Shown: positions 10,224 through 20,421, counted from the first letter of the stretch. The stretch: 39,802 bases of DNA from Bacteroidia bacterium (GCA_030426475.1 JAUHYR010000016.1:1-39802), one strand, 5' to 3'. Translations and numbers: made by a program. Notes: generated by a model from the letters alone, not told the origin.

Positions 10224-13094
10224 ATGAATAGATTGTTACTTGGTGTTGCTGGTTTAAGTTTACTTACTGGCGCTGTAGTCTTAAATCAGATGAATTCGTC
10301 AGAGCAAACATCTGTCTATCAACCTAGATTAAGTACTGAAGAGGCCGGACTAAACGGACATATAGAGTATTTGAAAAAACTTAGAGCAAATCCTGCTACT
10401 GGAGAAGTTAGTATGGATGAGTACATGAAATCATACTATGACGTATTAAAAATGCCTAAAGGAAAAGCACTAGGAATTTCATGGGAAAACATGGGACCTG
10501 ATGACGTAGGTGGGAGAACTAGAGCATTCTTAATTGATAAAACTGATCCTAATAAATTTTGGGCAGGAAGTGTTGGTGGAGGTTTGTTTTACTCAACCAC
10601 TAAAGGAGCTTTTTGGAAACCACTAGATGACCAAGCTGACAATCTTGCTATTTCAGGTATAGCTCAATTAGACAACGGAAGAATTTTTGTCGGAACAGGC
10701 GCAACATTTGAAAATGCAGGTGGTACCGGAGGAAGCGGTTCTATTGGTGCCGGGCTTTATGAAGTAACAGGAAACACGTTAACACAAATAGTAGGTTGTG
10801 CAACTATTCCATGCAACAGTACAGCCGGTGATTACGGATATATTAATGATTTAGACGCTATAGGAAATAAACTTTATGTAGCCACAAATAGAGGTTTAAG
10901 AGTTTTTGACTTTAACCAAACTGTTGATTTTGTTAGTAATCCGTTTAACCCAATTGAATTAACTCCTGGATTACCTTTAACATCTCAATGCCAATCATTA
11001 AGCACACATACAGATGGTACAGTTGCAGCATCTTTTGGTGGTTCAGTTTATGTTTCTACCACTCAAGGTTCTTTTGGTTCTTTTGTTAAATCTCAAGCTT
11101 TATCGGGTGCTAGCAGAACAGAAGTTGCTATTGCACCTTCCAATTCTAACTATATTTATACGGCATCTTCTGCTGGTAATAGCTGTTTAAATGCAATTCG
11201 ACAATCTATTGACAAAGGAGCTACTTTTACCATAATTGGTCCTGCAGGAGGTTCATTTGATCCTTACGCAAATCCAGGCGTAAACTGTCAGGGTGGATAT
11301 GATAATACAATTGCAGTAAATCCTAAAAATCATAAATTTATTATTGTAGGTGGGGTTCATTTATGGAAGTGGGTGCAAAGTACCGGTCCCGGTATTGGTC
11401 AGTGGACTCAAGCTGCGTTAACTCAACCTGACATACCTCAAAATATTTACTACGTTCATGCAGATAAACACAGAATTGTATGGCCTGACTCATCTACTGT
11501 TTATGTTGCTTCAGATGGTGGTATAGGACGTTCAACAGATGCAGGTAACACATGGACAACTATGAACTTTGAGTATAATGTAACACAATTTTATAGTGTT
11601 GCTACTAATGCTATTGCATGGTATGGTGGTGGTGCACAAGATAATGGATCAAGAATCACCGCCCCTGGCTTAACTAATTCAACTCCAAAAGGTTCTTTTG
11701 AAATTATGGGAGGTGACGGTTTTGACTTTGATTTTGGAAATCTCAATCCTATTGCATTCGCAACACTATATAATGGTGTTATTAGCAGGTTTGAAAGTAA
11801 TGGTGCCGGTGGTAGTATTTGGGATGCAGAGCTTGCTGCTCTTTGTGGAACCGGAAGCTGCGCTCCTTTTCATACTGTTATCAGATATTGGGAGTCATTT
11901 AACAATCCTAACTCAAAAGATTCTGTTGATATCATAGCCTCTCAGAATTACGCTCCTGGCGCTCAAATCACCTATGCATGTGCTCACACTGATAGTATTA
12001 CTTTTACAGCTACTCTTCCATCGGGTGCAAATCAAGGCGATACATTAAGACTTCCTGACTATGCCCAATCTAGATTAGCATTTAATACAACTTCTGGTGG
12101 CTCTAAAATATGGCTATTAAGAAGTGCCGGAAATCTTCAAAAAACCCCTGAATGGGATTTAATTGGTGATAATGCTAATTCTTCTCCTGATGCATATAGT
12201 GGAACAGCAGAGTGTATGGAATTTTCTGAGGACGGTAATCACCTTTTCATTGGAGCAGGTGGTAATGTTTACAGATTTTCAGGTTTAAATAATGCCTATG
12301 ATTCTGCCTCTACAGATATCAGGAGTGGCGTGAGTACAATAACATGTACTAGAATAGGTTCCTTCTCTGGTAGAGTAGTAACGGGAATTGCTGTTGATCC
12401 TAATAATGCTAACAACTTAATTGTTACATTAGGTCAGTATGGACAATCAACTTACGTTTATAGAAGTACTACCGGAACTACTGCCACCGGAACTGCAGGA
12501 ACGTTTGCCGCTATTCAAGGATCGGGTTCAACTAGATTACCAAATATGCCTGTTTACGATGCGGTAATTGACCAAACAGATAAAAACAAAGTTTTATTAG
12601 GAACTGAGTGGGGAGTTTTTGGAACAAGTAACGCTTTCTCAGGAACACCACAATGGTCTGATGAAGGTATGTCTCATGTTCCATGTTTTGAAATAAGACA
12701 GCAAACTCTTAGCTGGAAATACGCATGGAATCCTCAGGAAATTGTGGTAGGTACACATGGAAGAGGAATATGGAGAACTAGCAGCTTAGTAAGTGTAAAA
12801 GATAATACACAAACTAATATTTCTAACTCATTAGTAAGCGAAATTAAAGTTTATCCTAACCCAATGGTAAACAATGGTACAATTGCCCTTAACTTAGTTA
12901 ATCAATCTAACAAAGGAGTAATTAAAGTTTACAACATTAATGGTGCAGTAGTTAAAACTATTGAAACAGGTTTCTTAGCGAAAGGAAATCATAAATTTAA
13001 CCTTGACGTTAATCAATATCCTACAGGTTCTTATATTGTAGTATTTGAAGGTGAAACTGAAAAAGCTTATGCTAAGTTTGTAAAAACAAACTAA
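10224..13094 (+). CDS. Secreted BNR/VPS10-like beta-propeller protein with type IX sorting tail
   Basis: A 956-residue secreted protein. The start is the ATG at 10224 (an in-frame TTG lies 6 bases upstream). Residues 1-20 form a hydrophobic export signal. Residues about 90-860 carry glycosidase-hydrolase-like BNR/Asp-box repeats such as RSTDAGNTWTTM and SIDKGATFTII, arranged as in WD40/VPS10-type propellers. The last ~85 residues (VYPNPMVNNGTIALNL to the end) form a type A C-terminal sorting domain, with the PNP motif and a final G-x-Y-x2-x-F segment, for export by the type IX system and attachment or release at the surface. The organism must therefore have a T9SS elsewhere. It is a single-gene unit with its own terminator. 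The ligand or substrate is unknown. Confidence 0.86.
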   Translation: MNRLLLGVAGLSLLTGAVVLNQMNSSEQTSVYQPRLSTEEAGLNGHIEYLKKLRANPATGEVSMDEYMKSYYDVLKMPKGKALGISWENMGPDDVGGRTRAFLIDKTDPNKFWAGSVGGGLFYSTTKGAFWKPLDDQADNLAISGIAQLDNGRIFVGTGATFENAGGTGGSGSIGAGLYEVTGNTLTQIVGCATIPCNSTAGDYGYINDLDAIGNKLYVATNRGLRVFDFNQTVDFVSNPFNPIELTPGLPLTSQCQSLSTHTDGTVAASFGGSVYVSTTQGSFGSFVKSQALSGASRTEVAIAPSNSNYIYTASSAGNSCLNAIRQSIDKGATFTIIGPAGGSFDPYANPGVNCQGGYDNTIAVNPKNHKFIIVGGVHLWKWVQSTGPGIGQWTQAALTQPDIPQNIYYVHADKHRIVWPDSSTVYVASDGGIGRSTDAGNTWTTMNFEYNVTQFYSVATNAIAWYGGGAQDNGSRITAPGLTNSTPKGSFEIMGGDGFDFDFGNLNPIAFATLYNGVISRFESNGAGGSIWDAELAALCGTGSCAPFHTVIRYWESFNNPNSKDSVDIIASQNYAPGAQITYACAHTDSITFTATLPSGANQGDTLRLPDYAQSRLAFNTTSGGSKIWLLRSAGNLQKTPEWDLIGDNANSSPDAYSGTAECMEFSEDGNHLFIGAGGNVYRFSGLNNAYDSASTDIRSGVSTITCTRIGSFSGRVVTGIAVDPNNANNLIVTLGQYGQSTYVYRSTTGTTATGTAGTFAAIQGSGSTRLPNMPVYDAVIDQTDKNKVLLGTEWGVFGTSNAFSGTPQWSDEGMSHVPCFEIRQQTLSWKYAWNPQEIVVGTHGRGIWRTSSLVSVKDNTQTNISNSLVSEIKVYPNPMVNNGTIALNLVNQSNKGVIKVYNINGAVVKTIETGFLAKGNHKFNLDVNQYPTGSYIVVFEGETEKAYAKFVKTN

Positions 13095-13115
13095 TAGTTA
13101 AATAATTATTTTATT

Positions 13116-13145
13116 AAAGGCAGTCTTTTACGACTGCCTTTTTTA
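13116..13145 (+). terminator. Rho-independent terminator
   Basis: GGCAGTC (13119-13125), a six-base loop and GACTGCC (13132-13138) form a perfect 7-bp stem extended by A/T pairs and followed by a T run. It ends the transcript of the type IX-secreted protein and separates it from gap. Confidence 0.88.
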
Positions 13146-13165
13146 TTTTCGTAAAAAATTAAAGC

Positions 13166-14147
<982 letters not shown>

Positions 14148-14150
14148 CAA

Positions 14151-14921
14151 TTATCCTTCATATTTTTTAAGTAATAATTCTTTACCGTCAAAAACGGCAT
14201 AGTTACATTGTGTCATCCATTCTCCTAGATTAATGTAACGACTGTCATCTCCAATCTTAATGTCCAGTGCTAAGTGCCTATGTCCAAAAATAAAATAGTC
14301 AAAATGTTTTTCTTTGATTTTGTTTTTACAAAACTGAACTAACCATTCGTTTTCTTCTCCTAAAAATTTTTCATCCTTTGCCATATTAACCGCTCTACTT
14401 TTTCCTGAAAAATAGTCTGCCAAACCAATACCAAAGTTTGGATGTAAACGGGCAAACAACCACTGACATACTTTACTTGAAAATATCTTTTTTAAGAATT
14501 TATACTTGTGGTCACCTGGACCTAAACCATCTCCATGACCAATATAAAAGCTCTTTCCATTATAAATTCTTTCTATTGGTTTTCTGTAAAGTGTTGCTCC
14601 TATTTCTTTTGGTAGATAGTTAAAAATCCACATATCATGATTTCCGGTAAATAGATAAAGTTTTATTCCTTTATCAGAAAGTTCCGCCAGCTTACCTAAT
14701 AACCTCACATAGCCTTTAGGAACAGCTTTTTTGTACTCAAACCAAAAATCAAATAAATCACCTACCAAATAAATTTCAAAGGCATCTTTTTCGATTTCAG
14801 TCAGCCACTTCACTATTTTCTTTTCTCTTAATAAGCTGGTTTCATAATTAGGAGCACCTAGGTGAAAATCAGAAGCAAAGTATATCTTTTTATCGGCAGG
14901 TATCTGAATATTAGTTGACAT
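14151..14921 (-). CDS. lpxH: UDP-2,3-diacylglucosamine diphosphatase LpxH-like
   Basis: A 256-residue calcineurin-like metallophosphoesterase, predicted to convert UDP-2,3-diacylglucosamine to lipid X in lipid A synthesis at the inner face of the inner membrane. The five metal-binding blocks are present: SDFHLG (D18, H20), VGDLFDFW (D55), TGNHD (N94, H95), IGHGDG (H129) and FGHRH. The FDFWFEY and GNHD blocks favour LpxH over generic phosphatases. It lies 25 bases downstream of the M1 peptidase gene on the same strand and is probably co-transcribed with it. It is convergent with gap. Confidence 0.85.
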   Translation of the reverse strand: MSTNIQIPADKKIYFASDFHLGAPNYETSLLREKKIVKWLTEIEKDAFEIYLVGDLFDFWFEYKKAVPKGYVRLLGKLAELSDKGIKLYLFTGNHDMWIFNYLPKEIGATLYRKPIERIYNGKSFYIGHGDGLGPGDHKYKFLKKIFSSKVCQWLFARLHPNFGIGLADYFSGKSRAVNMAKDEKFLGEENEWLVQFCKNKIKEKHFDYFIFGHRHLALDIKIGDDSRYINLGEWMTQCNYAVFDGKELLLKKYEG

Positions 14922-14946
14922 TGATTTCTATTGCTTTCGCCTGAAA

Positions 14947-17946
14947 TTACATTTGGAAATTTCGAAGCATTTTAAATGGTTTTATTTTATTCAGATGTAA
15001 AGTAAATCGTATTTTTTCTGCGTAAGTGAGGCTACCCAAGTCACTGGATAAATAGATTGGAAAGTATATCTGAAATACATCTCTCACAACCGTTAATTCT
15101 GCCCCAAAATGATAAATTGGCTCGCTTACTTCATCTACCAAATCACCGGATGAATCGACAATTTCATTAGCTGCAATGGCAAAATCACCATATATAGCCA
15201 CAGGCACTTTTGGAAGAGCTGCTTTTATATTAATAGCATTCAACCATCTGTTAACATAAGAAAAGGTATTAGTAAATTGCTTAAACCCACCTTCATTAAA
15301 AACCATTTGCTGGCTTAAAACTCCATTGGTCTCATTTCTTCCCAGCAATAAATTATCAAACTTGTAATCGCTATTACCTGCAACACCAAGATTAAATCTG
15401 GCATCGGCATTATCGTTATATAAAAAGCGACCGATATAAAACCTTACATCAACACCTGTCCGTTTCTTTTTATACTTAAACAAGAAATCTGCTTCTATGC
15501 CTGCTTTTACAAAATCTGCTCCCTGTTCTACATTAAGAGTAGCATGGTAAGGATTAACCGCATCTCTGCTTTCAATATTAAACTTTAAGTCATTTACATA
15601 ATAATCTATTGAGCCTAAGTTATATTTCTTATTCGCTAAATCATAAATCTCCGTTTCTTGTTGAACAAATACATATCTGTAGTTTATTGAGTAATCTAAT
15701 CTTCTTCTCGGATTTCTTTTATTAAAAAGAAAGTCCATGCCCGGAGCTACTTTATTATAATTTAAAGGAGTATTATAATTATACTGGTTAAAACGTTGTG
15801 CATCTAAAGTTAAATCAATATGCTCAAACAATTTTTCAGGATAAATATGATAAGTAGCAGAACCAAGTCCCACAACATCAGAGCTTCCAAATCCATACAT
15901 CGGCATTACAGAATACTCAAATCTTTTAGAAGGAAAAACAGTGTTGTAAAATGCAATACCTGCCATAAAATTATCGTAAGCATTATACCCAACGACAGGA
16001 GTGAAAAACAATTGTGTTCTGTCAGGGTTTTCTATACTTCCTAAAAACTGAAGTCGCAATGGTTCCGTTCGTTTAAATATTCCTTTGGTCTTTAGCGTAT
16101 TGTTATTCTGATTGATTTCAGGAATTACATATTCCCCATCAATTTTAAGCTTTTTATAATCCCCCTTGGGAAACTTTACCCAAGTAGTTTTATCCGTTAA
16201 CGGTTCATACCAAATAGTGTTAATTACAGAATCTTTTGTCATGGAAGAAATAGAAAAAGGGCCGTTTACCTCTCCCTTATTTTTAATTTTTACCAAATAA
16301 TTCTCTGGATTTGCTGTATCTTTTTTTGCTCTTCTAATTGAGTAATCAATCGTTTTGGTAGTAGGGATAATTTCCTTAAAAATCCATTTTAAGTCCTTTC
16401 CGCTTGTTTCTTCAAATACTGCTTGTAAATCATCAGGTTGAGGATGTTTAAATTTCCATTTTTCGAAATACGCCTGCATACATTTGTCAAAAAGTTCCTC
16501 TCCTAAATAGCCTTTCAGATAATCAAAAACGATGGCAGACTTCATATAAACTATTGCTCCGTAATTAATATCGGTATAATCTTCAGAAGGAAAATCCATA
16601 GGCTGATCCTGGCATTTTCTGGCACTAAACAAGTATGCATATTGTCGCATTGCTTTGTGAGGGTAATGGCTAACATTAAGTGTTTTAAAAGGAAATCCTG
16701 AAACATCTCTGGTTCCTAAAAGGTTGCTATTTGGGTATTTGGTTTGAATATATCTCATCTCATTAAAGGAGTTAATTCCTTCATCCATAAACGCATGGTC
16801 ACGCTCATTACTTCCTAAAATGCCATAAAACCAATTGTGACCAACTTCATGCATGATTACCGTTTCCAAAGAAAATGCAGTGCCCGACTGACCAATAACC
16901 GTAATATTCGGGTATTCCATTCCTCCGCCTGCACTCAAAGCTCCATCCACAGCCGTAACATGATTGTATGGGTAATCACCATTCCAAAGCGAGTAGTAAT
17001 AAGTTGCATCGTTAATATATTCAATACTATTTTTCCAAAGGTCAGCCTCATTATTGGTAAACATTGCCCAGGTAGTAACCTTTCTTTTGGAGTGAGGCAA
17101 TTCCACCTCTCCTTTCAATACATGATATCTTTTATCTGCAAACCAGGCAAAGTCATGCACTTTTTCCTGATGAAAATGCAATGTCTTTTTTTCAGCAGAT
17201 GATTTTGGAAAGCTCATATCATTCGGAAATGATTTTATTTTGGCTGTAGAGTCTGCTTTAGCATTCAACCATTCCAGCTCTTTCTCTCCATTTACTAAAT
17301 CGCCTGTGGCACCAACTACGTAGTTTTTTGGAGTGGTAATATATACGTCATACGTACCATATTCGGAGTAAAACTCACCCTGATTTAAATAAGGCATTTC
17401 ATGCCATCCGTTTTTGTCATAAACAGCCGGTTTAGGATACCATTGTGTTATTTGATACTGTTGGTCGATATGCCCTAATCTTGAGTAAATTCCCAAAGGG
17501 ATTTTTACTTTAAACGGTGTTGAGATTTTAATGGATTGGCCGGGTGCTAAATTTTGATTTAAGTAAACTCTACAGATATCAATGTCGTTTTCATACACCC
17601 AGCTTAATTTGTTTCCTTCTGTAGTAAAATCTATTTTATCAATATATCCTCTATCGTTTTCGTCAGAGTAATAAAAATTAGTTTCTCCCGATTCATATAA
17701 CTGCTTTGCAAGTGCCGTTTCATCATTTTTATAGGCATTAGGCCATAAATGAAAGAAAAGATACTCTAATGTTTCCGGTGAGTTATTTGTGTAATCAATG
17801 GTTATACGCCCGTTCAACGTATGATAAACATCGTCCAACTCCACATGAATTTCATAATTTACCTCTTGCTGAAAGTATTCTTCCTTTTTCTGGGCAAAAG
17901 AAAATACAAATGAAAAAGTAAGGAGAAGTAAAACAAATATTCGCAT
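14947..17946 (-). CDS. M1-family metallopeptidase with barrel-like C-terminal region
   Basis: A 999-residue exported zinc aminopeptidase of the M1 (gluzincin) class. The signal peptide spans about residues 1-19 (FSFVFSFAQ). An N-terminal saddle domain (25-240) is followed by the catalytic domain with GGMEYP (341-346, GAMEN-like exopeptidase motif), zinc site HEVGH (366-370) and the third ligand E389 in MDEG. After about residue 640 the sequence changes to alternating aromatic/polar strands (FFTPVVGYNAYDNFMAGIAF, DYSINYRYVFVQ and others). It ends in a strand plus charged turn, suggesting an outer-membrane beta-barrel. This makes it much longer than classical M1 enzymes. It would place the peptidase at the outer membrane, which is my inference. 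It leads a two-gene unit with lpxH. Confidence 0.84.
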   Translation of the reverse strand: MRIFVLLLLTFSFVFSFAQKKEEYFQQEVNYEIHVELDDVYHTLNGRITIDYTNNSPETLEYLFFHLWPNAYKNDETALAKQLYESGETNFYYSDENDRGYIDKIDFTTEGNKLSWVYENDIDICRVYLNQNLAPGQSIKISTPFKVKIPLGIYSRLGHIDQQYQITQWYPKPAVYDKNGWHEMPYLNQGEFYSEYGTYDVYITTPKNYVVGATGDLVNGEKELEWLNAKADSTAKIKSFPNDMSFPKSSAEKKTLHFHQEKVHDFAWFADKRYHVLKGEVELPHSKRKVTTWAMFTNNEADLWKNSIEYINDATYYYSLWNGDYPYNHVTAVDGALSAGGGMEYPNITVIGQSGTAFSLETVIMHEVGHNWFYGILGSNERDHAFMDEGINSFNEMRYIQTKYPNSNLLGTRDVSGFPFKTLNVSHYPHKAMRQYAYLFSARKCQDQPMDFPSEDYTDINYGAIVYMKSAIVFDYLKGYLGEELFDKCMQAYFEKWKFKHPQPDDLQAVFEETSGKDLKWIFKEIIPTTKTIDYSIRRAKKDTANPENYLVKIKNKGEVNGPFSISSMTKDSVINTIWYEPLTDKTTWVKFPKGDYKKLKIDGEYVIPEINQNNNTLKTKGIFKRTEPLRLQFLGSIENPDRTQLFFTPVVGYNAYDNFMAGIAFYNTVFPSKRFEYSVMPMYGFGSSDVVGLGSATYHIYPEKLFEHIDLTLDAQRFNQYNYNTPLNYNKVAPGMDFLFNKRNPRRRLDYSINYRYVFVQQETEIYDLANKKYNLGSIDYYVNDLKFNIESRDAVNPYHATLNVEQGADFVKAGIEADFLFKYKKKRTGVDVRFYIGRFLYNDNADARFNLGVAGNSDYKFDNLLLGRNETNGVLSQQMVFNEGGFKQFTNTFSYVNRWLNAINIKAALPKVPVAIYGDFAIAANEIVDSSGDLVDEVSEPIYHFGAELTVVRDVFQIYFPIYLSSDLGSLTYAEKIRFTLHLNKIKPFKMLRNFQM

Positions 17947-17987
17947 AATTGAATTATTAAGCTGCTAAGATAAGGTTTTCATTAAAC

Positions 17988-18014
17988 AAAAAAGCCGAAG
18001 CAATTGCTCCGGCT
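17988..18014 (-). terminator. Rho-independent terminator for the DUF4476 gene
   Basis: Read on the minus strand, AGCCGGAGC, loop AATT and GCTTCGGCT form a 9-bp stem with one G-T wobble, followed by six Ts. It lies 20 bases past the stop of the gene at 18034 and upstream of the M1 peptidase, separating the two transcripts. Confidence 0.83.
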
Positions 18015-18033
18015 ATACCCTAGTATATGTATG

Positions 18034-19038
18034 TTATCGGTTGATATGTTGATTTAATTCATCAATAGATGTTTCAAAATCAAAGGCATCGTTTACCTTA
18101 TAGTAATTACCAATATCATAGGTTCTGCCGTAAGCATATTTAGCATACTCTAACCTTGAAGCTTCAAAGCTAAAGGTTTGCATAATTCCTTTTACCTGAG
18201 CAGACGTTAAACAGTTAGAATTAGTAATTTGCTTTGCCATGGTAAGCTTGCTGTCTTCAAAAGATTTAGCATTGATAGAGTTCAAAGCAGACTGATAATC
18301 TGTTTCGCTCATTGGCCAAGGACAACCAATCGGGCCGCTATATCCCGGCATATTGTAGTGAGTTGGTTCATCCACATACACAGGGTCAGAAACAATTTCA
18401 AGACTTGGCTCGGTAGTGGAAACTCCCGTAGAAGTGGTAGTTGAACTGGAAGAGCTAACAACTGTTGTTGATGTAGTGGTAGTTGTAGAGTTCATACCAC
18501 CCATATTATCATTTACATTCACGTTTACATTCATTCCCACTCCATTCATATTCATTCCTACATTTACATTATCTGAAGTACCTGTTGAAGTTTCGGTTAC
18601 TGTAGTTGTTGTTTCAGTAACTACTACTTGTGTTGGTTGTGCAGGAACTGTGGTGTAATGTACAACTGTTTGAGTAGGTGGTGCAGGCGGTGCCTGAGCA
18701 ATTGGTACCATACTTAAAACTCTCATCACATATTCTTCTTTCTTATTTTTCTTTATGCTATAAGAAATTTCTTGCGGACCGTTTTCCGGAGTTAGGTAAA
18801 TAGTTTTATCCAGCTCCGGTAATTTTTGATTTTCAAAAATCACTTTTGCCTTATAGTTACCCATAGGAACATCAGGTATTCTAACATTGGTTTGATAATC
18901 GGCATTTTGAAGAATACCGTTTAAAACCACTTGAAACCTATCGCCATCCTGATTAAAGAAAATTAAGTTTGAATTTTGTGCCGTTAAAGCCATTGAAGAA
19001 ACGAAGGCAATAACAAAAAGAGTAAGTATTTTTTTCAT
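18034..19038 (-). CDS. Exported DUF4476 protein with low-complexity linker
   Basis: A 334-residue exported protein. Signal peptide residues 1-20 end in LTAQ. Residues 22-100 look like a small beta domain (VVLNGILQNADYQTNVRI, VPMGNYKAKVIFE) resembling PEGA-like folds. Residues about 115-220 are low complexity, with P/T/V-rich then M/N/V/G-rich and T/S-rich tracts. The C-terminal ~95 residues match DUF4476: FEDSKLTMAKQ, NCLTSAQVKGIMQTFSFE, RLEYAKYAYGRTYD and NYYKVNDAFDF. DUF4476 is a Bacteroidota family with no assigned biochemical role. The gene stands alone with its own terminator. Confidence 0.8.
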   Translation of the reverse strand: MKKILTLFVIAFVSSMALTAQNSNLIFFNQDGDRFQVVLNGILQNADYQTNVRIPDVPMGNYKAKVIFENQKLPELDKTIYLTPENGPQEISYSIKKNKKEEYVMRVLSMVPIAQAPPAPPTQTVVHYTTVPAQPTQVVVTETTTTVTETSTGTSDNVNVGMNMNGVGMNVNVNVNDNMGGMNSTTTTTSTTVVSSSSSTTTSTGVSTTEPSLEIVSDPVYVDEPTHYNMPGYSGPIGCPWPMSETDYQSALNSINAKSFEDSKLTMAKQITNSNCLTSAQVKGIMQTFSFEASRLEYAKYAYGRTYDIGNYYKVNDAFDFETSIDELNQHINR

Positions 19039-19111
19039 ATTGGGTTGATTTTGAAGTTCAAATTAACAACAATAAATATTGTGCCAAAATAATTTTAACA
19101 GATAATTCAAT

Positions 19112-19945
19112 CTAAATTTCACTAAAAGAAAACGATTCTTTAAATCTTACGCCTTTTTCGGTATGTTGAACTGTGCAGCACTCGTTTACCGAATCATGTT
19201 CAAAGAATAAAATGTATTCTTTATCAGCTGCTTCATTTAAAAATTTTCCTTTTTCATCTAAAGTTAAAAGCGGTCGAGTGTCATACCCCATAACATAAGG
19301 CAAAGGAATATGACCGACAGACGGCAATAAGTCCGCCATAAATACAAGTGTTTTGCTTTTGTACTGAATATGCGGAATCATCATGGCATCGGTGTGACCG
19401 TTAACATACAACAAATCAAACGCATCAAATTTTTCTTTATCCACAAACTTTAACTGTCCCAATTCGTGCATGGGCATAATGTTTTCTTTTAAGAAAGAAG
19501 CCTTTTCTCTGGCGTTGGGTTCGGTTGCCCATTTCCAATGGTCGCTGTTGCTCCAGTAAGTGGCATTTTTAAATGTAGGTTCAAACTTTGTTTTGTCGTT
19601 ATTCCATTTAATTCCTCCGCCACAATGGTCGAAATGTAAGTGCGTTAAAAACACATCTGTAATATCATCTTCCGAAAAACCTTTTTCGTTTAATGATTTT
19701 TTTAGCGAAACATCTCCATGCAAATAGTAGTGGCTAAAAAACTTTTCCGATTGCTTGTCTCCTATTCCGTTATCAATTAAAATTAAACGATTACCATCTT
19801 CAATTAAAAGGCAACGCATGGCCCAGGTACACATATTGTTTTCATCGGCAGGATTGGTTCTGCTCCAAAGTGTTTTAGGTACTACTCCAAACATTGCTCC
19901 TCCGTCTAACTTAAAAAAACCGGTATTGATTACGTGTAAGTTCAT
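19112..19945 (-). CDS. MBL-fold metallo-hydrolase
   Basis: A 277-residue metallo-beta-lactamase-fold hydrolase. The metal motif THLHFDHCGG is near residues 95-104, a downstream histidine is in NGHTDAM, an Asp in FMADLLPS, and a final His in FFEHDS completes the dinuclear zinc site. No signal peptide is seen, so it is cytoplasmic. The arrangement resembles the quorum-quenching lactonase/AttM-like and glyoxalase II-like groups, but the substrate cannot be deduced. It is a single gene. A TAnnTTTG-like element lies just upstream at 19971-19978. Confidence 0.83.
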   Translation of the reverse strand: MNLHVINTGFFKLDGGAMFGVVPKTLWSRTNPADENNMCTWAMRCLLIEDGNRLILIDNGIGDKQSEKFFSHYYLHGDVSLKKSLNEKGFSEDDITDVFLTHLHFDHCGGGIKWNNDKTKFEPTFKNATYWSNSDHWKWATEPNAREKASFLKENIMPMHELGQLKFVDKEKFDAFDLLYVNGHTDAMMIPHIQYKSKTLVFMADLLPSVGHIPLPYVMGYDTRPLLTLDEKGKFLNEAADKEYILFFEHDSVNECCTVQHTEKGVRFKESFSFSEI

Positions 19946-19970
19946 AATTGTTCATTACTGATTATTAGCT

Positions 19971-19978
19971 CAAAGTTA
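19971..19978 (-). promoter_or_regulatory. Possible -7 promoter element TAACTTTG
   Basis: Read on the minus strand, TAACTTTG fits TAnnTTTG and lies 26 bases upstream of the MBL-fold gene start. No TTG/TTTG is seen at the expected -33 distance; instead the upstream side is the first copy of the 29-bp direct repeat. Tentative. Confidence 0.35.
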
Positions 19979-20004
19979 AAAATTTACGGCTTTAAAGCTT
20001 TAGT
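19976..20004. repeat. 29-bp imperfect direct repeat, copy A
   Basis: This copy contains AAAAATTTACGGCTTTAAAG followed by CTTTAGT. It matches copy B at 20422-20450 at 26 of 29 positions in the same orientation. It includes the 10-bp palindrome GCTTTAAAGC. The two copies bracket about 417 bases that hold the A-tract array. Confidence 0.75.
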
Positions 20005-20090
20005 GAATGAACACTATTATGATATAAAACAGCATCCTTTTTATATTTCCTTATAGAAATTTTACATTGCTTAGCTAGTTCCGAACAAGG

Positions 20091-20330
20091 TCGTTCATCA
20101 AAAAAGTAGGTCGGTTCATGTAAAAAGTATGAACGTTGGTGTAAAAAGTATCAAGCTTCATATAAAAAGCATGAACGATGATACAAAAAGTATCAAGCTT
20201 CGTACAAAAAGCATGAACGTTGATACAAAAAGCATCAAGCTTCATATAAAAAGCATGAACGATGATGCAAAAAGCATCAAGCTTCATGTAAAAAGCATGA
20301 ACGTTCATGCAAAATACATGACAAGGGGGC
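20091..20330. repeat. Tandem 21-bp repeat array with phased A5 tracts and hairpin-forming units
   Basis: A5 tracts begin at 20101, 20122, 20143, 20164, 20185, 20206, 20227, 20248, 20269, 20290 and 20311: eleven positions with exact 21-bp spacing (the last tract is A4). Each unit is a 5-bp arm, A5, a second 5-bp arm, and a 6-bp joint that alternates mostly between AAGCTT and AACGTT/AACGAT, so the higher-order period is 42 bp. Arms are self-complementary, e.g. GATAC/GTATC at 20180-20194 and GATGC/GCATC at 20264-20278. A 16-bp perfect palindrome sits at 20295-20310. The outermost units are degenerate. A 21-bp period equals two helical turns, so the A tracts face the same side and should curve the DNA. 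No protein assignment is supported. Confidence 0.92.
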
Positions 20331-20421
20331 TTAAATTATGCCAAAATGGCAGAAAAACCCCTGATAAAGCACTTTTAACGATTTAATACCTATTTTTAAC
20401 TTTCTCGCGTCCGCTTGTGAG

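Noticed and set aside
14438-14623. Plus-strand ORF inside lpxH and similar antisense ORFs elsewhere
   Set aside because: They are shadows of well-supported genes with no recognisable domains.
20091-20330. CRISPR array
   Set aside because: Units abut directly with no unique spacers, the period is 21 bp, and no cas genes are present.
20075-20386. Two overlapping opposite-strand ORFs (about 77 and 85 residues) with heptad repeats
   Set aside because: The 21-base period (7 codons) keeps several frames open automatically. There is no signal peptide, no consistent start context, and the hairpin symmetry explains the sequence better than coding.
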